The translations under genes and the position numbers were made by a program. Of a stretch of 23,115 nucleotides of DNA, positions 15,810-22,546 are shown one piece after another. Source of the stretch: DAOUBA01 sp034432855 (GTDB lineage: Bacteria; Chloroflexota; Anaerolineae; B4-G1); assembly GCA_034432855.1 (NCBI GenBank), contig DAOUBA010000155.1:1-23115 (forward strand), in the 5' to 3' direction. The notes below the pieces were generated by a model that searched no databases, was not told where the DNA came from, and saw only the letters and a program-made list of their open reading frames with translations. The stretch's first letter is position 1. The number at the start of each line of letters is the position of its first letter.

Positions 15810-17848
15810 CCCAATCGCAAGTCCCCAATCGCAAATCGCAGATCGTCAATCTCCGATCCCAAGCGCCCCACCTGCTGTTCGCAGTGGTGTTCATCGGCGC
15901 GTGCCTGGTACGCTTCTGGAAAGTCACCCAGATCCCCCACAGCCTGTGGGTCGACGAGGCTTGGTTCGCTTTGCGCGCCCGCGATGTGGTGCGCGGGATC
16001 AACTACATCCCACTGACCCGCCCGGCACTGGGGGTGGGCGACTCACCGATGCTCGTATACCTGGCAGCAGCGTTCCAGGCACTGGGCTTACCGGCCGCCT
16101 ATTCCCCTCGCTTCGCCGCTGCTACAGCCGGAGCACTGACGATCGGGCTGCTCTATCCAGCCCTGATAAGTCTATGGGAAAAGGAGCATGGGAAAGAGCA
16201 CGCCCGCTGGATGGCGCTCGTCGCCACTACCGTCATGGCCAGCCTGTTCACTCTCCTCTATGCCAGTCGGAACGGTGTACAACTCACCCTGGCACCGGCA
16301 TTCACCGTCCTCACGTTGTGGCTGGCGTGGAAAGCGTTTGCGGCGCCGAGCGCGGCCTGGGCAGCCGGGGCAGGAATTGCGCTGGGGTTGAGCCAGTACA
16401 CCTACGAGGCAGCCCGGGCGCTTCCACTTCTGATCGGCGCCTTCGCGTTGTTGCAGATCGTCCAGACGGTCAGAGGGAATCGCTGCAAGGCCGTCGGGCG
16501 ATTGGGGATCGTTATCGGCTTCTCCATCCTCGCAGTCGTACCTCTGGCGCTGATGTATGCCCGCGACCCCGCACTATATTATCTCCACATGCGCGCCGTC
16601 TCGAGCGGCGTCCTGACGGGCGGACCGGTCAACGCCTTGCGCAACGTCCTCCAGAACTATGCCCTGATGCTGCAGGGAATCAGCATACGCGGCGACATGA
16701 TGCTCGGCCGTAATCTGCCCGGCCGCCCCATGCTCAACCTGTTCCTCTCCCTGTTCTGCTGGCTCGGCCTCATCTGGAGCCTGTACCAGATCAAGACCTC
16801 CCGTTCGAGCCAACTGCTTATCTTGTGGTTCGCGATCATGCTTTTCCCCGCTGCCCTCGCCGTCGAGGCGCCCGCCTTCAACCGTATGCTGTCGGCTGCC
16901 CCGGCGCTGGCTGCTTTTACCGCGCTGGGCATGCTGTGGGTATGGCGACGACTCACCAAACGCCGCCTGGCACGCTGGGGCGCGAGCATCCTCCTGGCCG
17001 CCGGACTGGTGTTGAGCCAGGCCCATTCGCTCTACGACTACTTCTTCCGCTGGATCAACACCCCACACCTGTTCGATGCGGTGTCTATGGGCCCCCGCCT
17101 GTTGGCCGACCGCGCACTTGAACTGGCCCATACCGATCAGGTCTATCTGACCCCGGCGTCGGAGGTGTTCGCACAGCCCGTCTACGATCTGTTGCTGGAA
17201 GGCAGCCCGGTCAAGGCGCTGGACGGCAATGTCTGCCTGCCCCTGGTGGATCGCCCCACACGTCCCGTAGACTATGGCGTGATGCTCACGGCCGACCACG
17301 ACAGCCTTCCCCGGCTCAAGGCCCTCTACCCGACGGGCCGTGAAATTGATGCCATCATGCATCCCGACGGATATGCGTATGCGGTCGTCTTCCAGGTTCC
17401 CGCAGGTACGCCGGGTTACACCCCACAGTACCAGGCGCGAACCGAATTCGCCGGCGGGCCGACGCTCATCGGCTACGATCTCTCCGCTTCGTCTGTTCGT
17501 CCAGGGGAGACTATCAACCTCGTATTCTACTGGCTGGGAACGGAAGACATAGCAGAAGACTTGGTCTCTTTCGTCCACATCGGCAAGGGCCGGCAGAGCG
17601 ATCCTCTGGTGGCAAACCACGATGCCCAGGTCTGCGGCAGCGCCTATCCCACGTCGCGCTGGTCAGAGGGAGAGATCATCAAGGACAGTCACACCCTGGT
17701 CGTCGCCGCAGACGCGCCGGCGGACACTTACGATATCGCCATCGGGCTCTATCGAGCATCCGATAGAGAGCGGCTCGAGATCGGCCAAACCGATCATCCG
17801 GCTCAAGATAACCGGGTGACGATCGGGACACTCACCGTCACCCCTTGA
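15806..17848 (+). CDS. GT39-type membrane glycosyltransferase C with C-terminal beta module
   Basis: This is a 680-residue polytopic protein. From GTG 15806 the first 19 residues are encoded by a heptamer array, then a membrane helix starts (HLLFAVVFIGACLV). The outer loop IPHSLWVDEAWFALRARDV carries D50-E51. Further shared motifs are LYASRNGVQLTL and LGLSQYTYEAARALP, as in glycosyltransferase B. The C-terminal beta module (about 538-680) has TLIGYDLSASSVRPGETINL, FVHIGKG, SRWSEGEIIKDSHTLVV and YDIAIGLYRASD. GTG overlaps the previous stop (GTGA) and GGAGGT lies 3 nt upstream, a short spacing. The frame upstream of 15806 is open but shadows the preceding gene. It converges on a minus-strand gene after 39 nt that show no clear terminator. 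Confidence 0.84.
   Translation: MTQSQVPNRKSQIVNLRSQAPHLLFAVVFIGACLVRFWKVTQIPHSLWVDEAWFALRARDVVRGINYIPLTRPALGVGDSPMLVYLAAAFQALGLPAAYSPRFAAATAGALTIGLLYPALISLWEKEHGKEHARWMALVATTVMASLFTLLYASRNGVQLTLAPAFTVLTLWLAWKAFAAPSAAWAAGAGIALGLSQYTYEAARALPLLIGAFALLQIVQTVRGNRCKAVGRLGIVIGFSILAVVPLALMYARDPALYYLHMRAVSSGVLTGGPVNALRNVLQNYALMLQGISIRGDMMLGRNLPGRPMLNLFLSLFCWLGLIWSLYQIKTSRSSQLLILWFAIMLFPAALAVEAPAFNRMLSAAPALAAFTALGMLWVWRRLTKRRLARWGASILLAAGLVLSQAHSLYDYFFRWINTPHLFDAVSMGPRLLADRALELAHTDQVYLTPASEVFAQPVYDLLLEGSPVKALDGNVCLPLVDRPTRPVDYGVMLTADHDSLPRLKALYPTGREIDAIMHPDGYAYAVVFQVPAGTPGYTPQYQARTEFAGGPTLIGYDLSASSVRPGETINLVFYWLGTEDIAEDLVSFVHIGKGRQSDPLVANHDAQVCGSAYPTSRWSEGEIIKDSHTLVVAADAPADTYDIAIGLYRASDRERLEIGQTDHPAQDNRVTIGTLTVTP
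15813..15861 (+). repeat. Seven-unit heptamer array right after a start codon
   Basis: Seven consecutive 7-nt units follow: AATCGCA, AGTCCCC, AATCGCA, AATCGCA, GATCGTC, AATCTCC, GATCCCA. The array begins 4 nt after the GTG start codon of glycosyltransferase C. It encodes a polar N-terminal stretch (QVPNRKSQIVNLRSQ) ahead of the first helix. The pattern recalls cyanobacterial STRR heptamers. Confidence 0.75.
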
Positions 17849-17887
17849 CGTCACACCGACAGGCCGAGGCTCTCACACAGGGACAAC

Positions 17888-19186
17888 TCACTGGCAGTCC
17901 CAGAGGGAACGCAGGGCATGAGCATCCAGGTCACACGGGTGCCAGTCCTTCAGACTCCTGACCTGTAGGGCCAGCCAAGAGTTATGAACCGTGTAGACAG
18001 TCTCGTCAAAGGTGGCCTCGCCGCTAGACACCCGGGTGATGATCACGCCGAGCGGATCTCGGGCCAGCGCGACGAGTTGAACTGCCAGTCCGATCACTGC
18101 CAGGAGAATGATCAGCACAAGCAGCCAACGCTTCGACTGTCCCTGCTTTACGACAGGAGCGACCAAGAAGCCCGCCAGGGGTACGACGGGCGTTAATAAT
18201 CGCGATCCCCAGGTCCATCCCCCATCCCAACTGAACCAACTCGACACCGCGAGCACATACGCAGCGATCGTGAACGCGCAAGTCAAGGCAAGGGCTCTTT
18301 CCCGCCGGTAGAGGAGCACACATCCCGGAATTGCGAGAGTCAAGATCGGCGAGTAGACGAAAGGGGAACGCCCCGGGCTAAGCAGCACTCCGTACAGGCC
18401 TTCCAGCAGAGGGGCGCGGAAGCCTTCGCTCGCGTATCCAAAGTCGAACGGCGAGCCAAACCGGGCAAAGTTATATAGTGCCAGCAAGAGCAAACTGCCA
18501 AGAATAGGAAGCGCCGACCAAACCGCTTTCCGCCCACCTTGCCTGGCCGCCAGCAGCCAGACGGGCAAGGCAACCATGTTCAGTGGCCGAAACAACAGCG
18601 ACAGCGCCAACCCTAGAGCGCTGTGGAACGGCCTCTTTGTGGCGGCGAAATACACCCCCAGTGTGAGGAAAGCGCCTGCCCCGATCTCGGAAAAGAAACC
18701 CCGCGACTGATACCACCAATCTGAGCAGAACCCGATGAGGCATACAGTTGTTACGGCAGTTGGCCAGCCAAAGTAGCGGCTTGTGAGGAAAAAAAGGCCG
18801 GCCATTCCCAGCGCTCCGAGAACGGCGTTGAGCCGCAATGCCATGCGCGCACCGCTATTGGATGGAGCCAGCGCCTTATAGTTCCAGACGTAAGGCTGGT
18901 CATTGGAGCGATCCAGCAGCCTGTAGATTACGGCGGCACCGAATACGTTTCCGGGAAAGTACTTGGTGTACAGGTGTCCACCGCGCCCCTTTTGCCCGAT
19001 ATTCACGGTGTCCTGCAGCCACTGTAACTCGTCAATGGCCAGAGTGCCCTTCGTGGCCAGAGACACCGAAGTTGCAAAGACGGCGACCTCGTCAGAGACC
19101 TGCAACTCCGCCCTAGCGGTGACCCCGTAGAACAGCAGGAAGACGATGAAACACAGGAGGCCAGCAAGAAGGCGACGATTCGGCAT
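17888..19186 (-). CDS. Polytopic membrane protein, probably GT-C-like, function unknown
   Basis: This 432-residue protein on the opposite strand begins MPNRRLLAGLLCFIVFLLF, a first membrane helix. A large outer segment with SDEVAVFATSVSL and LYTKYFPGN follows, then some nine more hydrophobic helices. The region FSWDGGWTWGSRLLTP resembles the G-W...(G)xRxLxP motif I associate with GT-C-like bacterial membrane proteins, but I cannot name a family. The E-V pair after the first helix is a possible catalytic acidic position. It lacks the beta module seen in most neighbours. I chose ATG 19186 because AGGTG precedes it and TATAAT lies upstream. The longer frame from 19333 would add 49 cysteine-rich non-membrane residues across the promoter. 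It splits an otherwise co-directional cluster. Confidence 0.75.
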   Translation of the reverse strand: MPNRRLLAGLLCFIVFLLFYGVTARAELQVSDEVAVFATSVSLATKGTLAIDELQWLQDTVNIGQKGRGGHLYTKYFPGNVFGAAVIYRLLDRSNDQPYVWNYKALAPSNSGARMALRLNAVLGALGMAGLFFLTSRYFGWPTAVTTVCLIGFCSDWWYQSRGFFSEIGAGAFLTLGVYFAATKRPFHSALGLALSLLFRPLNMVALPVWLLAARQGGRKAVWSALPILGSLLLLALYNFARFGSPFDFGYASEGFRAPLLEGLYGVLLSPGRSPFVYSPILTLAIPGCVLLYRRERALALTCAFTIAAYVLAVSSWFSWDGGWTWGSRLLTPVVPLAGFLVAPVVKQGQSKRWLLVLIILLAVIGLAVQLVALARDPLGVIITRVSSGEATFDETVYTVHNSWLALQVRSLKDWHPCDLDAHALRSLWDCQ

Positions 19187-19216
19187 TCGGCGACACCTCG
19201 ATACACAAGTGAGACA

Positions 19217-19244
19217 ATTATACTTTGATGCGCGATTGCCGCAA
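19217..19244 (-). promoter_or_regulatory. Promoter of the minus-strand membrane protein gene
   Basis: On the minus strand a perfect TATAAT lies at 19222-19217. TTGCGG (19244-19239) sits 16 nt upstream of it. The start codon is 31 nt downstream of the -10 box, with AGGTG in between as ribosome binding site. Confidence 0.6.
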
Positions 19245-19254
19245 GAGTCGTTCC

Positions 19255-19283
19255 TTGCCAGTCCAACACAGTTGCAGTATACT
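19255..19283 (+). promoter_or_regulatory. Promoter of PTPS-related gene C
   Basis: TTGCCA (19255-19260) and TATACT (19278-19283) are exactly 17 nt apart, each 5/6 to consensus. It is back to back with the divergent minus-strand promoter. The leader then contains a small ACCCT/AGGGT hairpin (19294-19306) about 9 nt before the ATG at 19316, overlapping the only GGGTG-like ribosome binding sequence. Confidence 0.65.
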
Positions 19284-19315
19284 CCAAAAACCGACCCTAT
19301 CAGGGTGCAGAGTCC

Positions 19316-21328
19316 ATGACCCATCCGCGCCATCCGTCATTCGCCAAGCGCTGTCTGCCGTTCCTTGCCCTGGCACTCGCCGTACTGCCCGCCGCAAGCC
19401 CTTACTTCGGCGCCGGGCTGCCACGCACAAACGATGCTCTCACCCACCTTTACCGGGCGCTGGCGCTCGAACGGCTGGTACGCGTCGGGACACTGTGGCC
19501 GCGTTGGTCGCCTGACCTGGTGCACGGCTACGGCTATCCAGTGTTCAACTTCTTCCCCGTGCTGTCGCACTACCTGGTCGTCCTATACCACCTCGCCGGC
19601 CTATCGCTGACCACCGCCTATCGCGCCACCGTGCTGACCCACTTCGTCCTGGCAGCCTGGTTCGCCTACCTGCTGGCGCGCGACCTGTTCGGGCCATCCG
19701 GCGGCTGGGCCGGGGCGCTGGCCTATGTCTACAGCCCCTATCTGCTCTACGATGCCCATGTGCGCGGCAGCCTGCAAGAAAACCAGGCACTGGCACTTCT
19801 CCCGCTGCTCCTGTTCGCGCTGCGCCGCGCCCACCTGCGTGGCGGGCGCTGGCTCGCTGCGAGCGCCGTCGTTTTCGCGGCGACCTTACTCAGCCACCAT
19901 GGGCTTACTTTCCAGACGCTCATCCCCATTGCCCTCTTCCTGGCCTGGCTGGGCTGGCATGAGGGATGGCGCAACCTGTGGAAGCCGCTCGCCGGACTGG
20001 CGCTGGGTGTCCTCGTGTCCGCCTGCTTCAGCCTGCCCGCGCTGGCTGAAGCACAATACGTGCAGAGCGACGTGGCCATCAGTCGCGGCTATGGCTACCA
20101 GGGCAATTTCCTGACGCTGGGCCAGATGCTCGCCTGGCCGCGCCTGCCCGCCGACCCGGCGTTGGTCAACCCACCGGTCGTGCGTGCACTGCCGCAGGTC
20201 GTGCTGCTCTTGGCCGCCGTACTCCTTGTCTCGTGCTGGCGACGACTGGAGCGCGCCACGCGCTGGCAGGTCGGACTGTGGCTGAGCCTGTTCGTCGTCT
20301 GCACTGCGCTCATCACACCGCTGGCACACCCGCTGTGGGACGCCCTGCCACTGTTGCAACTGACCTTCTATCCCTGGCGGTTGCTGGGGCCGGCGACGCT
20401 GGCTGGCGCGCTTCTGCTAGCCGCTGCGTTTGCAGAGACGAACTATGAAGGCGCAAAACAGCCCGACCCGGCAGGCGGACTCCTCAACTTGTTGAGGCCC
20501 ATCCCGAACAAGTTCGGGTCTCCATTCTTGCTGGTTTGCTCAACAGCGCTCTTGCTGGTCGGAGCCATCCCCTGGCTCTACCCGCCACGCGAGCCAGTAC
20601 CCAAGGCCCCTACCATCGCCGACCTGGTCGCTTTTGAGCAGCCACCGCTTTTTATCGGCACGACCACGCTGGGCGAGTTCCTGCCCCGCTGGGTCGCAGA
20701 GTTGCCCGACACATCCGACTTGCGCGATCGGCTGGCCGCGGGCGAATCGCCCGACCGGCTGGCAGCACCCGGCGGCGTGACCGCGCACCTGCTGCGCGGC
20801 TCTGTGCTCGACGCGACCTATCGCATCCAGGCGAGCGCGCCGGCCACGCTGACCTACCGGCAGTTCTACTTCCCCGGCTGGCAGGCCACACTCGACGGCA
20901 CATCGCTTCCTATCTATCCCAGCCAACCGAACGGCCTGATCCTGCTGGACGTTCCAGCTGGCGAACACATCCTGCGCGTCAGGTTCGGCACGACCTCGCC
21001 GCGCGTCATTGGTTGGGTACTGAGTGCTCTGGGAGCATTGGGGCTTCTTGGCATCCTCATACGCTCTGCCAAGCAGCCAACTAACCAACTAGCCAACCAA
21101 CCCACTAACAGACTAGCCAATCCTTACTGGCTTCTGGCGCTGGCCGCGCTCGTGCTCCTCACCAAGTTGCTCTTCGACAAAGTGGATACTCCGCTGCGAC
21201 GACCGATGCTTGAGGCAGAAGGGCTGCGCGGTATCCAACACCCTCTGGCGATGGACTTTGCCAGTGAGTTGCTCCTGTGGGGCTACGACCTCCCCCCCCC
21301 ATTCCCCCCCCTGGCAGGGGGGGGCTAG
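19316..21328 (+). CDS. PTPS-related membrane protein C, N-terminal part (gene split by frameshift)
   Basis: This 670-residue frame corresponds to the membrane core of the 7415 and 12684 paralogs. The signature runs from RTNDALTHLYRALALE (D40) to HGYGYPVFNFFPVLSHYL (70-87). Later come TLLSHHGLTF, FIGTTTLGEFLPRWVAELP and FYFPGWQATLDGTSLPI. The frame enters the first beta module (LLLWGYDL) and then runs into a G/C-homopolymer palindrome, ending at TAG 21326-21328. The next frame (21277-22494) continues the same protein. One extra base in a C or G tract would restore about 1059 residues, close to the 1084 and 1041 of the paralogs. Causes could be phase variation, decay or assembly error. A clear promoter lies upstream. 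A hairpin pair and a tetramer array lie within. Confidence 0.8.
   Translation: MTHPRHPSFAKRCLPFLALALAVLPAASPYFGAGLPRTNDALTHLYRALALERLVRVGTLWPRWSPDLVHGYGYPVFNFFPVLSHYLVVLYHLAGLSLTTAYRATVLTHFVLAAWFAYLLARDLFGPSGGWAGALAYVYSPYLLYDAHVRGSLQENQALALLPLLLFALRRAHLRGGRWLAASAVVFAATLLSHHGLTFQTLIPIALFLAWLGWHEGWRNLWKPLAGLALGVLVSACFSLPALAEAQYVQSDVAISRGYGYQGNFLTLGQMLAWPRLPADPALVNPPVVRALPQVVLLLAAVLLVSCWRRLERATRWQVGLWLSLFVVCTALITPLAHPLWDALPLLQLTFYPWRLLGPATLAGALLLAAAFAETNYEGAKQPDPAGGLLNLLRPIPNKFGSPFLLVCSTALLLVGAIPWLYPPREPVPKAPTIADLVAFEQPPLFIGTTTLGEFLPRWVAELPDTSDLRDRLAAGESPDRLAAPGGVTAHLLRGSVLDATYRIQASAPATLTYRQFYFPGWQATLDGTSLPIYPSQPNGLILLDVPAGEHILRVRFGTTSPRVIGWVLSALGALGLLGILIRSAKQPTNQLANQPTNRLANPYWLLALAALVLLTKLLFDKVDTPLRRPMLEAEGLRGIQHPLAMDFASELLLWGYDLPPPFPPLAGGG
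20482..20518. repeat. Two adjacent hairpins inside a coding region
   Basis: CCTCAAC-TT-GTTGAGG (20482-20497) and CCCGAAC-AA-GTTCGGG (20503-20518) are perfect 7-bp stems, separated by 5 nt, with matching (C)nRAAC/GTTYGGG design. They lie in frame in PTPS-related protein C (LLNLLRPIPNKFGSP), between two membrane helices in a loop that is longer than in the paralogs. Confidence 0.65.
21077..21120 (+). repeat. Degenerate tetramer array in coding region
   Basis: Eleven 4-nt units (CCAA, CTAA, CCAA, CTAG, CCAA, CCAA, CCCA, CTAA, CAGA, CTAG, CCAA) encode the polar linker QPTNQLANQPTNRLAN. It separates the last two membrane helices of PTPS-related protein C. This is the same linker that carries the heptamers in protein A. 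Confidence 0.7.
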
Positions 21329-22494
21329 GAGGGGGTATCTCCGCTGACAGCGATACACAATTGACCCTGTACTGGCGTCCCTTGCACGCCATCGGCGTCG
21401 TCTACATCCCGGTGGTCCACGTGGTAGACGAGGCCGGCCTGGCGTGGGACGCGGGCGCTACCCGCCCACGCGACTGGCGCTTTGCGCCGGGCACGGACTT
21501 TTGGCCGCTAGACGGCTATGTGATGGATCCTTACGTCCTGCGCCTGGCCGACGGCACCCCGCCCGGCCAATATGCCCTCCGCGTCAGCCTGGTGCGCCGC
21601 GATACCGGCCAGACCGTCGCCGAACACGACATCGGCTCACTCGTCGTCGCTCGACCCGCGCGCGGGGAACGCCCACTTGAGGTGGGGATGATGCCGGCCC
21701 TGGAGACTTACGCCTGGGGTGGCCTGCGCTTGCTGGGCAGCCGCACCGACCGGGCAGAGGCCGCGCCGGGCGATCCAATGCGCATTACGCTGCTGTGGCT
21801 GGTCACAGGCCCGGTTACCGACGCTGGGCAAGTCACGCTGCGCCTGGCCGAAGCGGATGGTACGGCGATCCTGACCAGTACCGTTCCCATCGCCCCCCAT
21901 TACCTTCCTGCTCAGTGGCAGCCCGGCGACCGGCTGCGCAGCGAGGTCCTGCTCCGTCTGCCGGCAAGCGTGCCCGACGGCGAACACACCTGGCAGGTGC
22001 AACTCGACTCGCAGGCTCCCTCCTGGCCTATTGGCAACCTCCGCATCCACGCCCCACAGCGCCTGTGGACCACCCCGTCTCTCGACATTCAGGCTAATGT
22101 CCTTCTCGGCGATCTTGCCACTCTGCTCGGCGCCAGTCTCCAATCTCCAATCTCCGCCATCCAGCCTCCCACAACGCTTACCGTGACCTTGGCCTGGCGT
22201 GCGGAAGCCGAGACCGCGATCAGCTACCGCGTGTTCCTGCACCTGACAGGCCCCAATGGGCAGATCGTGGCCCAATCGGACGGCGAGCCGGCGAACTGGA
22301 CGCGCCCCACCACGGGCTGGCTGCCCGGCGAGATCGTGCTGGACGAGCGCGTCCTGAACATCCCCGCCGGAACCCCAGCGGGTGAGTACGTCCTCTCGTG
22401 CGGCCTGTACGACCTGACAACTGGCGCGCGCCTCACGACCGCCAGCGGCGCCGATGCCGTTTCGCTGGCGACGCTGCGCGTCGAAATGCCGTGA
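21277..22494 (+). CDS. PTPS-related membrane protein C, C-terminal part (beta modules)
   Basis: This 405-codon frame carries the rest of the protein begun at 19316: the remainder of beta module one (from SADSDTQLTLYWRPLHAIG), module two (AEAAPGDPMRITLLWLVTGP) and module three (TLTVTLAWRAEAETAISY, RPTTGWLPGEIVLDERVLNI, VLSCGLYDLTTGARL). It has no signal peptide or membrane segment of its own and no ribosome binding site at the nominal GTG 21277. Its first residues are translated palindrome. It is therefore unlikely to be an independent gene. The motif AEAAPGDP in module two is shared exactly or nearly so with both paralogs. A heptamer array lies in module three. Confidence 0.7.
   Translation: MGLRPPPPIPPPGRGGLGGGISADSDTQLTLYWRPLHAIGVVYIPVVHVVDEAGLAWDAGATRPRDWRFAPGTDFWPLDGYVMDPYVLRLADGTPPGQYALRVSLVRRDTGQTVAEHDIGSLVVARPARGERPLEVGMMPALETYAWGGLRLLGSRTDRAEAAPGDPMRITLLWLVTGPVTDAGQVTLRLAEADGTAILTSTVPIAPHYLPAQWQPGDRLRSEVLLRLPASVPDGEHTWQVQLDSQAPSWPIGNLRIHAPQRLWTTPSLDIQANVLLGDLATLLGASLQSPISAIQPPTTLTVTLAWRAEAETAISYRVFLHLTGPNGQIVAQSDGEPANWTRPTTGWLPGEIVLDERVLNIPAGTPAGEYVLSCGLYDLTTGARLTTASGADAVSLATLRVEMP
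21289..21335. repeat. G/C-homopolymer palindrome at the frameshift site
   Basis: A C9 tract (21292-21300), a C8 tract (21304-21311) and a G8 tract (21317-21324) are arranged as an imperfect palindrome around CTGGCAG, with CCTCC and GGAGG at the outer ends. The element interrupts the first beta module between GYDL and SADSDTQLTLYWR. It contains the TAG that ends the upstream frame. Confidence 0.75.
22134..22168 (+). repeat. Heptamer array within the last beta module
   Basis: Five 7-nt units follow: CAGTCTC, CAATCTC, CAATCTC, CGCCATC, CAGCCTC. They encode SLQSPISAIQPP. The paralogs read DLSAEEIKPGD or DLSADTLTAGQ here, so the array replaces the usual turn between two strands with similar length. 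Confidence 0.6.
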
Positions 22495-22502
22495 ACCGGC
22501 GC

Positions 22503-22531
22503 TTGCCCGGAATGCGCGGGCGGCGTATAAT
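22503..22531 (+). promoter_or_regulatory. Promoter of the last gene
   Basis: TTGCCC (22503-22508) and a perfect TATAAT (22526-22531) are exactly 17 nt apart, directly after the preceding stop. The ATG is 16 nt after the -10 box with no ribosome binding site, so the leader would be about 9 nt. Confidence 0.7.
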
Positions 22532-22546
22532 CCGGCGCGCAACCCT

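Noticed and set aside
16574..17620. 348-codon minus-strand ORF
   Set aside because: Antisense to GT39 protein C, which has clear family motifs; no motif on the minus strand.
19187..19333. 49-residue extension of the minus-strand membrane protein
   Set aside because: Would read across both promoters, is cysteine-rich and unlike a membrane protein start; the ATG at 19186 has AGGTG upstream.
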